The position numbers and the translations under genes were made by a program. A DNA stretch of 20,940 nucleotides from Caulobacterales bacterium RIFOXYB1_FULL_67_16 (GTDB lineage Bacteria; Pseudomonadota; Alphaproteobacteria; Caulobacterales; Caulobacteraceae), in NCBI GenBank assembly GCA_001796045.1, contig MGLN01000029.1, positions 353-21,292 on the forward strand. Reading direction: 5' to 3'. The notes beneath the pieces were generated by a model. It did no database searches and was not told the origin of the DNA. It saw only the letters and a program-made list of their open reading frames with translations. This document shows positions 8,050 through 14,491 of the stretch, piece by piece. Within the stretch, counting starts at the first letter, position 1. Each line of letters opens with the position of its first letter.

Positions 8050-8577
8050 ATGAAAATGATCGGCAGGCGGTCCATCGCCAGCGCAGTGCGTCTGGTCCTG
8101 GGCTTTGCTAACGTCTTCGTCATGATCGGGGCGATTGCGGTTGGAGCGGCTCTTGTTGCCAGCGTCGCGGTTCCCAGCTTCGGAGCCGGATTGATGGACG
8201 GCCTTAAGGGTGCAGACGTCGATCCGCACTCCAATTTCGAATTGACCGGCCGACTGACCCTGCTCGGCGCCTTCCTGGCCTGCGGCTTCACCTGGTGGAT
8301 CATCAACCGGCTGCGGCGGATTTTGTTGTCTGTGAACCAGGGCGACGCCTTCGAGTTCGCCAATGTCAAACGGCTCCAGTCTGTCGGTTTCGGCCTTCTA
8401 GGCATCCAGCTGACCGCGATCCTGCTGGCGATCGTCGCGCCCCAGGCCATCGGCCAATCGGTTACGGACTATGACTTCAGCCTCGGCTCATGGCTGGGGA
8501 TCCTGGTGGTCTTCATCCTCGCTGAAGTCTTCCGCCAAGGCTCCGCGATGCGCGACGAACAGCTTAACACGGTCTGA
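8050..8577 (+). CDS. DUF2975 family membrane protein
   Basis: Product of 175 residues with four predicted membrane helices at about 17-41, 68-87, 111-130 and 146-161. The end, AEVFRQGSAMRDEQLNTV, is the typical close of DUF2975 proteins. The family has no established biochemical function. Its members are nearly always encoded just before a small XRE/Cro-like regulator, as here (nine bases to the next start). The start at 8050 is chosen because GAAGGG lies about 9 nt upstream; the in-frame ATG at 8011 has no ribosome-binding site and overlaps the promoter-like AT-rich region. A membrane partner that senses a signal or holds the regulator is an inference. Confidence 0.85.
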   Translation: MKMIGRRSIASAVRLVLGFANVFVMIGAIAVGAALVASVAVPSFGAGLMDGLKGADVDPHSNFELTGRLTLLGAFLACGFTWWIINRLRRILLSVNQGDAFEFANVKRLQSVGFGLLGIQLTAILLAIVAPQAIGQSVTDYDFSLGSWLGILVVFILAEVFRQGSAMRDEQLNTV

Positions 8578-8586
8578 GGGCGCGCC

Positions 8587-8808
8587 ATGATCATGATCCA
8601 ACTGGACCGGCTGCTGCTCGAACGGCGCATGTCCCTGACTGAACTGTCCGACCGCGTCGGCGTGACCCTGGCCAATCTGTCGATTCTCAAGACCGGCAAG
8701 GCCCGCGCCGTCCGTTTCTCCACCCTGGACGCCCTGTGCCGGGAGTTGGATTGTCAGCCAGGCGATCTCATCGTTCAGACGCCCGGCCCGCAGCCTGAAG
8801 ACGCCTGA
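8587..8808 (+). CDS. Small XRE/Cro family regulator (YozG-like)
   Basis: Product of 73 residues made up almost wholly of one helix-turn-helix domain. MSLTELSDRVGVTLANLSIL (about residues 16-35) contains the recognition unit, followed by STLDALCRELDCQPGDLI, typical of the short YozG/XRE regulators that accompany DUF2975 proteins. TGAGGG lies 6 nt before the ATG at 8587, although the ATG at 8593 would also work. It is co-transcribed with the membrane protein and probably regulates the pair by binding the AT-rich sites at 7958-8004. DNA binding is expected from the family; the target is inferred. Confidence 0.88.
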   Translation: MIMIQLDRLLLERRMSLTELSDRVGVTLANLSILKTGKARAVRFSTLDALCRELDCQPGDLIVQTPGPQPEDA

Positions 8809-8834
8809 GGCACGCCCCAAGCCCGAGGACAATA

Positions 8835-8850
8835 GTGGCGTTCGCGCCAC
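8835..8850 (+). terminator. Short TTCG-capped hairpin after the XRE gene
   Basis: GTGGCG and CGCCAC form a 6-bp stem closed by the very stable tetraloop TTCG, 26 nt after the regulator's stop codon. There is no T-tract, so termination is uncertain. Confidence 0.35.
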
Positions 8851-8864
8851 ACGAAACACAAAGT

Positions 8865-8905
8865 CATCAGCTGATGTCATCAATCGATGTCATCGGCCGA
8901 TGACA
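8865..8905 (+). promoter_or_regulatory. Three tandem 13-bp palindromic units, probable operator
   Basis: Three units spaced exactly 13 bp apart: CATCAGCTGATG (8865-8876), CATCAATCGATG (8878-8889) and CATCGGCCGATG (8891-8902). The pattern is CATCnnnnGATG, joined by single Ts. The first and third are perfect palindromes. The third extends to an 18-bp perfect palindrome, TGTCATCGGCCGATGACA (8888-8905). The cluster ends 84 nt before the DoxX-like gene. A cooperative binding site for a regulator of that gene is the most likely role; the regulator is unknown. Confidence 0.6.
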
Positions 8906-8989
8906 ATCGGTGTGGTTATTGCTAAGTGACCTCTTGCGAACGCAGCAGGGCAATCCGACATAGCTGCTGTTACGAATTAGGCGCTTCCG

Positions 8990-9406
8990 ATGACCACCTC
9001 TAACCTCCCCGTCGCCCAGGCCCGCACGCGGGCCGTGTACAAGAACATCAGCCTGTGGACCCTGCAGGGATGGATCGCGATGTTCTTCATCGCGGCCGGC
9101 TACGCCAAGCTGACCGAGCCCATGACCAACCTCATCACCCTGATGGGCTGGCCGGCTGTCGCGCCCGAGAACATGGTGCGTGGCCTCGGCCTGGTCGAAC
9201 TGGTCCTAGCCCTCGGCGTGCTGGCTCCGCTGGCGTCGTGGCGCTTCGGCCGTCCCTTGCTGCTGACCGCGGCCGCCGGCCTGATCGTGATGGAATCCAC
9301 CATGCTGGTGATCCACGCCGTGAGCCAGGACGTAGGCTTGGCTGTGGTCAATCTGGTGCTGCTGGCCCTGACCGTTCCGGTCTTCCTGGGTCGCCGCGCC
9401 GCTTAG
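8990..9406 (+). CDS. DoxX-like small membrane protein
   Basis: Product of 138 residues with four hydrophobic segments (about 22-40, 60-82, 88-108 and 112-132). FFIAAGYAKLTEP after the first helix is the DoxX-family pattern, as is the following LITLMGWP with GLGLVELVLALGVLAP. DoxX/DoxD-like proteins are four-helix membrane proteins; some take part in quinone or thiosulfate redox chemistry or membrane stress responses, but the role of most is unknown. The ATG is preceded only by a weak ribosome-binding site. The gene stands alone: a tandem-repeat operator lies upstream and a strong terminator downstream, suggesting independent regulation. Confidence 0.82.
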   Translation: MTTSNLPVAQARTRAVYKNISLWTLQGWIAMFFIAAGYAKLTEPMTNLITLMGWPAVAPENMVRGLGLVELVLALGVLAPLASWRFGRPLLLTAAAGLIVMESTMLVIHAVSQDVGLAVVNLVLLALTVPVFLGRRAA

Positions 9407-9478
9407 GTTTCGCGGCCGCTCCAGGCCGCCCCAGTTCGATCGCCGGGGTCTCTCCCCCTCACCCGCCCCGGCCGTCGC

Positions 9479-9516
9479 GCCCGGAGTCCTTCCCCAAGGC
9501 TCCGGGCTTTTCTTTT
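9479..9516 (+). terminator. Rho-independent terminator of the DoxX-like gene
   Basis: GCCCGGAG (9479-9486) pairs with CTCCGGGC (9500-9507). Inside, CCTT (9488-9491) pairs with AAGG (9496-9499) around the loop CCCC, with one bulged T. The tract TTTTCTTTT follows at once. This is a textbook intrinsic terminator. Confidence 0.92.
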
Positions 9517-9542
9517 CCGAATGATGCGGCGCAAAAGCTTAC

Positions 9543-9584
9543 CCTTACGCGCACGTAAAGACTTTCCTTTACGCGCACGTAAAG
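9543..9584 (+). promoter_or_regulatory. Two tandem LiuR-type MerR operator palindromes
   Basis: CCTTACGCGCACGTAAAG (9543-9560) and CTTTACGCGCACGTAAAG (9567-9584) are near-identical 18-bp copies set 24 bp apart, each with TTACG and CGTAA half-sites. This resembles the known operators of LiuR-type MerR regulators (TTTACG...CGTAAA). The second copy ends only 13 nt before the start codon of the MerR gene, which implies autoregulation and a very short or absent 5' leader. Confidence 0.78.
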
Positions 9585-9597
9585 TTATGATGTCGCC

Positions 9598-10080
9598 ATG
9601 GCCACCGCCGACGATCATCGCACCTATTCCATTCGCCAGCTGTGCCGCGAGTTCGACGCCACGGCCCGCGCCCTCCGATTCTATGAGGACAAGGGGCTGC
9701 TGACACCCGCCCGCAAGGGACAGACGCGCGTCTATGACGCCCGCGACCGCGCCCGGCTTAAACTGATCCTGAGAGGCCGCCGCATCGGCTTCACCCTGCA
9801 GGAGATCCAGGAAATGCTGGATCTGTACGACCGCAAGGATCACAACGTCCACCAGATGGCCGTGGCCCTGCGGCGTCACCGCGCCCAGATCGAGACGCTG
9901 AAGCAGCAGCTGGAGGACATCGAGGGCGCCATCCAGACGGCGGAAGAGGCCTGCGCCTGGATGGAGTCCAAGCTGGGCGAGCACCGTCCGGACCTGCTGC
10001 CCGGCGCCGAAGACTACGAGAAGCTGCTGCGCGCGCGTCTCAACCACGACCACCACCACCCCTTCAAAGCGAGAGCCTGA
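9598..10080 (+). CDS. LiuR-like MerR family regulator of acyl-CoA degradation
   Basis: Product of 160 residues. The winged-helix MerR domain covers about residues 9-78: YSIRQLCREFDATARALRFY is the helix-turn-helix with the ALRFYEDKGLL signature, and RVYDARDRARLKLILRGRRI with GFTLQEIQEMLDLYD are hallmarks of the LiuR branch. A long coiled coil (about 88-130) would form the antiparallel dimer. The C-terminal tail is His-rich (HDHHHPF). LiuR-type proteins control branched-chain amino-acid and fatty-acid breakdown genes, which fits the acyl-CoA dehydrogenase gene beginning five bases after the stop. Two matching operators lie just before the start. No Shine-Dalgarno is visible, so translation may be near-leaderless. 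The ligand is not known and is presumably an acyl-CoA. Confidence 0.88.
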   Translation: MATADDHRTYSIRQLCREFDATARALRFYEDKGLLTPARKGQTRVYDARDRARLKLILRGRRIGFTLQEIQEMLDLYDRKDHNVHQMAVALRRHRAQIETLKQQLEDIEGAIQTAEEACAWMESKLGEHRPDLLPGAEDYEKLLRARLNHDHHHPFKARA

Positions 10081-10085
10081 CCCCC

Positions 10086-11870
10086 ATGGCCTACAAGTCG
10101 CCCGTCCGCGATTTCACCTTCATCCTGAACGAGGTGCTGGAGATCGACCGCTACACCAACCAGCCCGGCTTCCAGGACGTGTCTTCGGACCTGGTCAACC
10201 AGATCCTGGAGGAAGGCGCCAAGTTCGCCGACGAGGTCATCGCCCCGATCAACAATCCCGGCGACAAGGAAGGCTGCCACTGGTCCGAAGGCGGCGTGGT
10301 GACCGGTCCGAAGGGCTGGAAGGAAGCCTACAAGGCCATGTCGGAAGCCGGCTGGATGGCGCTGGCGGCTGACCCGGAATACGGCGGTCAGGGCATGCCC
10401 AGCATCGTCGCCTCGGCCTTCGGCCAGATGACGGCCGGCGCCTCGGCGGCCTTTTCGATGTATCCCGGCCTGACGGCCTCGGCCTACGCCGGCATCCACG
10501 CCAGCGCGTCGGACGAGATCAAGGCCAAGTATCTGCCCAAGATGGTCTCGGGCGAATGGTCCGGCACCATGAACCTGACCGAGCCCCAGTGCGGCACGGA
10601 CCTGGGCATGGTGCGCACCAAGGCCGTGCGCAACGACGACGGCAGCTTCTCCATCACCGGCCAGAAGATCTGGATCTCGGCGGGCGAGCACGACTTCTCG
10701 GAGAACATCATCCACACCGTCCTGGCCCGCGTCGAAGGCGCGGTTCCGGGCATCAAGGGCCTGTCCCTGTTCGTCGTGCCCAAGTATCTGGTCAATGACG
10801 ACGGTTCGCTGGGCGAGCGGAACTCGCTCGAGTGCGCGGGCCTCGAGCACAAGATGGGCATCCACGGCAACGCCACCTGCGTCATGCAGTATGACGGCGC
10901 CAAGGGCTGGCTGCTGGGCGAGGAAGGCCGGGGCATGAACAATATGTTCGTGGTCATGAACGAGGCCCGTCTGGGCACCGGCCTGCAAGGCCTGGCCATC
11001 GGCACCGCCGCCTATCAGGCCGCCGTCGAGTTCGCCAAGGATCGCCTGCAGGGCCGCAGCCTGACCGGGCCGAAGAACCCCGAAGGCCCCGCCGACCCGA
11101 TCATCGTCCACCCGGACGTGCGCCGCATGCTGCTGGAGGCCCGCGCCTTCGTCGAAGGCGGCCAGGCCTTCATCCTGTGGACCGCCCTGCACGCCGATCT
11201 GGAGAAGTCGGAAGACGAGGCCGTGGCGACTAAGGCCAAGGATTACATGGGCCTGCTGACGCCCGTGCTGAAGGCCTATCTGACCGACAAGGGCTTCCAT
11301 GTCGCGTCCCTGGCGATGCAGGTGCACGGGGGTTCGGGCTACACCGAACACTTCCCGGCGTCGCAGTATCTGCGGGATGCGCGGATCACCATGATCTACG
11401 AGGGCGCCAACGGCATCCAGGCGCTGGATTTGGTCGGCCGCAAGCTGCCGGCCAACGGCGGGCGCGCCATCATGACCTGGTTCGGCGAGATCGACGCCTT
11501 CGTGGCCGAGAACAGCGGCAATGAGGCGATCAAGCCCTTCGTCGACGGTCTGGCCGACGCCAAGAAGAAGCTGCAGGAAGGCACCATGTGGCTGATGCAG
11601 AACGGCATGGCCAATCCGGACAACGCCGGCGCCGCCTCGACCGACTATCTGAACGTCTTCGGCCTGACGGCGCTCGCCTATATGTGGGCCCAGATGGCCA
11701 AGGTCGCCCAGGCCCAGGTGGAGGCCGGTTCGACCGACCCCTACTACGCCACCAAGCTGCAAACCGGCCGCTATTTCGTCGAGCGTATCCTGCCTGACGC
11801 CGAGGCCCACCTGAAGAAGATGAAGACCGGCGCGGACGTGCTGATGGCCATGCCGGTCGAGGCGTTCTGA
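10086..11870 (+). CDS. Acyl-CoA dehydrogenase, long form (about 600 residues)
   Basis: Product of 594 residues, a flavin enzyme that introduces the alpha-beta double bond into acyl-CoA and passes electrons to ETF. It belongs to the long subgroup with an extra C-terminal domain (as in DmdC and related FadE-like enzymes). MNLTEPQCGTDLGMVRTKA is the substrate/FAD-binding signature, GQKIWISAGEHD the next FAD segment, and MQVHGGSGYTEHFPASQYLRD and ITMIYEGANGIQALDLVGRK lie near the C-terminal side. Glu439 in YEGANG is the expected catalytic base. The remaining 150 or so residues form the extra helical domain. The gene follows the MerR regulator by five bases and ends at a strong terminator. Substrate chain length cannot be deduced; a 3-(methylthio)propanoyl-CoA role is possible but not indicated by the context. 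Confidence 0.93.
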   Translation: MAYKSPVRDFTFILNEVLEIDRYTNQPGFQDVSSDLVNQILEEGAKFADEVIAPINNPGDKEGCHWSEGGVVTGPKGWKEAYKAMSEAGWMALAADPEYGGQGMPSIVASAFGQMTAGASAAFSMYPGLTASAYAGIHASASDEIKAKYLPKMVSGEWSGTMNLTEPQCGTDLGMVRTKAVRNDDGSFSITGQKIWISAGEHDFSENIIHTVLARVEGAVPGIKGLSLFVVPKYLVNDDGSLGERNSLECAGLEHKMGIHGNATCVMQYDGAKGWLLGEEGRGMNNMFVVMNEARLGTGLQGLAIGTAAYQAAVEFAKDRLQGRSLTGPKNPEGPADPIIVHPDVRRMLLEARAFVEGGQAFILWTALHADLEKSEDEAVATKAKDYMGLLTPVLKAYLTDKGFHVASLAMQVHGGSGYTEHFPASQYLRDARITMIYEGANGIQALDLVGRKLPANGGRAIMTWFGEIDAFVAENSGNEAIKPFVDGLADAKKKLQEGTMWLMQNGMANPDNAGAASTDYLNVFGLTALAYMWAQMAKVAQAQVEAGSTDPYYATKLQTGRYFVERILPDAEAHLKKMKTGADVLMAMPVEAF

Positions 11871-11887
11871 CGCTAGACTGACGATGG

Positions 11888-11923
11888 AACGGGCCGGCTG
11901 ACTTCGCCGGCCCGTTTTTCTTT
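11888..11923 (+). terminator. Rho-independent terminator between the two acyl-CoA dehydrogenase genes
   Basis: AACGGGCCGGC (11888-11898) pairs perfectly with GCCGGCCCGTT (11906-11916) around a 7-nt loop, followed by TTTTTCTTT. It lies 18 nt after the first dehydrogenase stop and 44 nt before the second start, so the two genes are probably separately transcribed or the second depends on readthrough. Confidence 0.9.
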
Positions 11924-11967
11924 AGACCAGAAGGGCGCGAAGCCCTCGGACCACAGGGACGAAACCG

Positions 11968-13131
11968 ATGAACGTGCTGGGCAGCCCCGACCCCGATTTC
12001 ATGCGTGAAGAAGAGATCACCCTCTTCTCCGACAGCGTCGGCAAATGGATCGACGAGCACGCGCCGCCGGAGAAGGTCCAGCAGTGGATCGCCGAGTCCA
12101 GCGTGCCGCGCGCCCTGTGGAGCCAGGCCGGCGCGGACGGTCTGCTGGGCCTGTCCATGCCCGAGGAGGACGGCGGCATGGGCGGCGACTATCGGCACGA
12201 GGTGGTGCTGATGCGCCAGCTGGGCTGGAAGGGCGCGGACCATTTCGGCATCAGCCTGCACAACGCCATCGTCGCCCCCTACATCTGGCACTACGGCACC
12301 GAGGAGCAGAAGAGGCGCTGGCTGCCGCGGCTGGCCTCGGGCGAGCTGGTCGGCGCCATCGCCATGACCGAACCCGGCGCGGGCTCGGACCTGCAAGGGG
12401 TCAAGACCACGGCGGTCAAGAGCGGCAACGGCTATGTCGTCAACGGCTCCAAGACCTTCATCACAAACGGCCAGCTGGCCAACTTCATCATCGTGGTCGC
12501 CAAGACCGACCCGGCCGAGGGCGCCAAGGGCACCTCCCTGATCGTGGTCGAGACCGATGGGGCGGAAGGCTTCGAGCGCGGCCGAAACCTGCACAAGATC
12601 GGCATGGAGGGGAACGACACCTCCGAACTGTTCTTCAATGAGGTGAAAGTCCCCGGCGACAACATCATCGGCGGGGTCGAGGGTCAGGGCTTCGTCCAGC
12701 TGATGCAGCAACTGCCCCAGGAACGGCTGAACATCGCCGTCCAGGGCGTCGCGGCCGCCGAGCGCGGCCTGGAGGCGACCCTGGCCTACGTCAAGGAGCG
12801 CAAGGCATTCGGCAAACGGGTTATCGACTTCCAGAACACCCAGTTCAAACTGGCCGAGGTCAAGACGAAGCTCACTGTTGCGAAGGTCTTCGTCGACCAT
12901 TGCATCGGCCTGCACCTGAAGGGCCAGCTCGACGCCGCCACCGCCTCCATGGCCAAATACTGGGTCACCGACATCCAGGGCGAGACCATCGACGAGATGC
13001 TGCAGCTGCACGGCGGCTACGGCTACATGAACGAATACGCCATCGCCCAGCTGTACAAGGACGCGCGGGTGCAGCGGATTTACGGCGGCACCAACGAGAT
13101 TATGAAGCTGCTGATCGCGCGGACACTCTGA
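11968..13131 (+). CDS. Acyl-CoA dehydrogenase, long-chain (LCAD) type
   Basis: Product of 387 residues, normal length for the classical family. AIAMTEPGAGSDLQGVKTTA and VNGSKTFITNGQLANFIIVV are the two family signatures. ERKAFGKRVIDFQNTQFKLAE and LQLHGGYGYMNEYAIAQLYKDARVQ mark the C-terminal domain. The usual MCAD-type catalytic Glu near the end is replaced by Gly373 in YGGTNEIM, while LPQERL carries Glu252 at the position used as base in LCAD and isovaleryl-CoA dehydrogenases. This makes a long- or branched-chain substrate likely. The start ATG is preceded only by a weak GGGACG element. Together with the upstream dehydrogenase and the LiuR-like regulator it suggests a lipid or branched-chain acyl-CoA breakdown locus. 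Confidence 0.94.
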   Translation: MNVLGSPDPDFMREEEITLFSDSVGKWIDEHAPPEKVQQWIAESSVPRALWSQAGADGLLGLSMPEEDGGMGGDYRHEVVLMRQLGWKGADHFGISLHNAIVAPYIWHYGTEEQKRRWLPRLASGELVGAIAMTEPGAGSDLQGVKTTAVKSGNGYVVNGSKTFITNGQLANFIIVVAKTDPAEGAKGTSLIVVETDGAEGFERGRNLHKIGMEGNDTSELFFNEVKVPGDNIIGGVEGQGFVQLMQQLPQERLNIAVQGVAAAERGLEATLAYVKERKAFGKRVIDFQNTQFKLAEVKTKLTVAKVFVDHCIGLHLKGQLDAATASMAKYWVTDIQGETIDEMLQLHGGYGYMNEYAIAQLYKDARVQRIYGGTNEIMKLLIARTL

Positions 13132-13143
13132 CAGCACGCTTGC

Positions 13144-13171
13144 GGGAATGTACGGAAATATGTACATTCCC
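13144..13171 (+). promoter_or_regulatory. Toxin-antitoxin operator with TGTACA cores
   Basis: GGGAATGTAC (13144-13153) and GTACATTCCC (13162-13171) form a perfect 10-bp inverted repeat with 8 nt between. Inside are TGTACG (13149-13154) and TGTACA (13161-13166), 12 bp centre to centre. The E. coli yefM-yoeB operator likewise uses paired TGTACA cores with 12-bp geometry, as I recall from published work. It ends four bases before the chosen antitoxin start, so the repressor would block the promoter and start region. Confidence 0.8.
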
Positions 13172-13174
13172 GTC

Positions 13175-13432
13175 ATGAACGCGATGTCTGTCACCGAACT
13201 CCGCAAGAACCTCGCCTCGGCCATCGACCGGGTTACGGCGGATCATGACTACACCATCATCACGCGCGAGGGCGGAAAGCCGGCTGCGGTGCTGATGTCG
13301 TTGGAGGACTTCGCTTCCTGGCAGGAGACGGAATATCTGCTGCGCAGCCCGGCGAACGCCGCGCGGTTGCGTGAGGCGATCTCTGAACTCGATGTGGGCG
13401 GCGGTCAGGTTCGCGAACTGATCGAAGAATGA
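13175..13432 (+). CDS. yefM: Antitoxin YefM (Phd/YefM family)
   Basis: Product of 85 residues from this ATG. MSVTELRKNLASAIDRV is the N-terminal DNA-binding and dimerisation part; GKPAAVLMSLEDFASWQETEYLLRSP is the strongly conserved centre of YefM. The acidic C-terminus (ELDVGGGQVRELIEE) is the disordered toxin-binding tail. The antitoxin neutralises the YoeB toxin and represses its own operon. Upstream in-frame ATGs at 13148 and 13160 fall inside the operator palindrome, so the start is placed after it; 13184 is also possible. No good Shine-Dalgarno is seen. The stop overlaps the toxin start by ATGA. Confidence 0.92.
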   Translation: MNAMSVTELRKNLASAIDRVTADHDYTIITREGGKPAAVLMSLEDFASWQETEYLLRSPANAARLREAISELDVGGGQVRELIEE

Positions 13433-13689
13433 AGCTGACCTTCCAGACCTACGGGTGGGAGGATTACCTTCACTGGCAAGAGCATGATCGGAAGATGCTG
13501 CGAAAGCTCAATCGCCTGATCATGGAATGCCAACGCAACCCCTTTTCCGGCACTGGAAAGCCTGAACCGCTGAAGGGCGATTTGGCGGGATGGTGGTCGC
13601 GGCGCATCGACCAGGAACATCGCCTCGTCTATCGCGTGACAGACGATGTGCTTTTGATCGCCCAATGCCGCTACTACTACGACCGATGA
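13429..13689 (+). CDS. yoeB: mRNA interferase toxin YoeB
   Basis: Product of 86 residues, matching E. coli YoeB (84) along its length: WEDYLHWQEHDRKMLRKLN, then NPFSGTGKPEPLKGDLAGWW and SRRIDQEHRLVYRVTDD. YoeB is a RelE-fold nuclease that cleaves mRNA in the ribosomal A site. Of the residues used for catalysis in E. coli, Glu46 and Arg65 are present, as is Tyr84, but the His at position 83 is replaced by Tyr (CRYYYDR instead of CRYHY). Activity may therefore be altered. The start overlaps the antitoxin stop and the stop overlaps the next gene's start, both by ATGA, giving a translationally coupled chain. Confidence 0.93.
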   Translation: MKLTFQTYGWEDYLHWQEHDRKMLRKLNRLIMECQRNPFSGTGKPEPLKGDLAGWWSRRIDQEHRLVYRVTDDVLLIAQCRYYYDR

Positions 13690-14405
13690 TCCGCCTCCAC
13701 GTCACCTCGCCGCTCGCCGCAGCAGCTCCCGTCGCCCCCACCCTGGACCAGTCGCGCTATCTGACCCAGGTCATGCGGCTGAAGGCGGGCGACGACCTCC
13801 TGGTGTTCAACGGCTGCGACGGCGAATGGCGCTGCGTCGTAACTGACGTGCTCAAGAAGGGCGTCATCCTGCGGGCTGAGGAACAGGTGCGGCCTCAGAC
13901 CTTCGGCCCCGATCTGGAGCTGATCATCGCCGTGGTGAAGAAGGCGCGGGTCGAGACCATCGTGGAGAAGGCCGCCGAACTGGGCGCGCGGCGGGTGAGG
14001 CTGGTCCTGACAAAGCGCACCAACGCCGACCGGATCCGCCTGGATCGGCTGGACGCCATCGCCGAAGAAGCCGCCGAACAGACCGGACGGCTGGACGTGC
14101 CGGCGGTCGAGGATCCGGTGAAGCTGGACGCCGTGCTGGACGGCTGGGAAGCCGGACGCCGGCTGATGTTCTGCGACGAGACGGGCGGGGCGCCGGCAGT
14201 CTCCGCCCTGACAGCAGCCGGCCCCGGCCCCTGGTCCATCTTGATCGGGCCGGAGGGCGGTTTCTCGCCGGAAGAGCGCGAACGCCTGCGGTCCCTGCCC
14301 TTCACCACCGCAGTTTCACTGGGTCCGCGCATCCTGCGCGCCGACACCGCCGCCATCGCCGCCATGACCCTGTGGCAGGCGGGGGTCGGGGATTGGGAAC
14401 GATAA
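13686..14405 (+). CDS. rsmE: 16S rRNA (uracil-1498-N3)-methyltransferase RsmE
   Basis: Product of 239 residues, normal length. RsmE is a SPOUT-class enzyme that methylates N3 of U1498 in 16S rRNA, using S-adenosylmethionine. The N-terminal PUA-like part includes HYLTQVMRLK-like sequence (RYLTQVMRLKAGDDLLVFNG). The knot that binds the cofactor shows LIGPEGGFSPEERE at about 186-199 and LGPRILRADTAAIAAM at about 212-227, both diagnostic. AVVKKARVETIVEKAAELGA is the family's central helix. The start at 13686 overlaps the yoeB stop (ATGA); starts further up would lie inside yoeB and add no family sequence. The neighbour gshA follows after 86 nt. Confidence 0.94.
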   Translation: MIRLHVTSPLAAAAPVAPTLDQSRYLTQVMRLKAGDDLLVFNGCDGEWRCVVTDVLKKGVILRAEEQVRPQTFGPDLELIIAVVKKARVETIVEKAAELGARRVRLVLTKRTNADRIRLDRLDAIAEEAAEQTGRLDVPAVEDPVKLDAVLDGWEAGRRLMFCDETGGAPAVSALTAAGPGPWSILIGPEGGFSPEERERLRSLPFTTAVSLGPRILRADTAAIAAMTLWQAGVGDWER

Positions 14406-14491
14406 GTGAGACGGACGCTCTTGAGCCGGACCTCAACCTCGCCCATCTAGCCGCGACAGACGGTCGCTGATGCGCCGCGGGGGACTGACGC

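Noticed and set aside
8865..8902. CRISPR-like array
   Set aside because: Units are 12 bp palindromes at 13-bp period with no spacers and no cas genes nearby; an operator cluster fits better.
10014..11810. Long minus-strand open frame of about 598 codons opposite the first acyl-CoA dehydrogenase
   Set aside because: It is antisense to a clear enzyme gene, its product is low-complexity (Gly/Ala/His/Leu/Val/Asp-rich) with no motif, and such frames arise from high-GC third positions.
11530..13224. Minus-strand open frame of about 564 codons opposite the second acyl-CoA dehydrogenase
   Set aside because: Same shadow effect. It spans two plus-strand genes, a terminator and the toxin-antitoxin operator, and its translation resembles no protein family.
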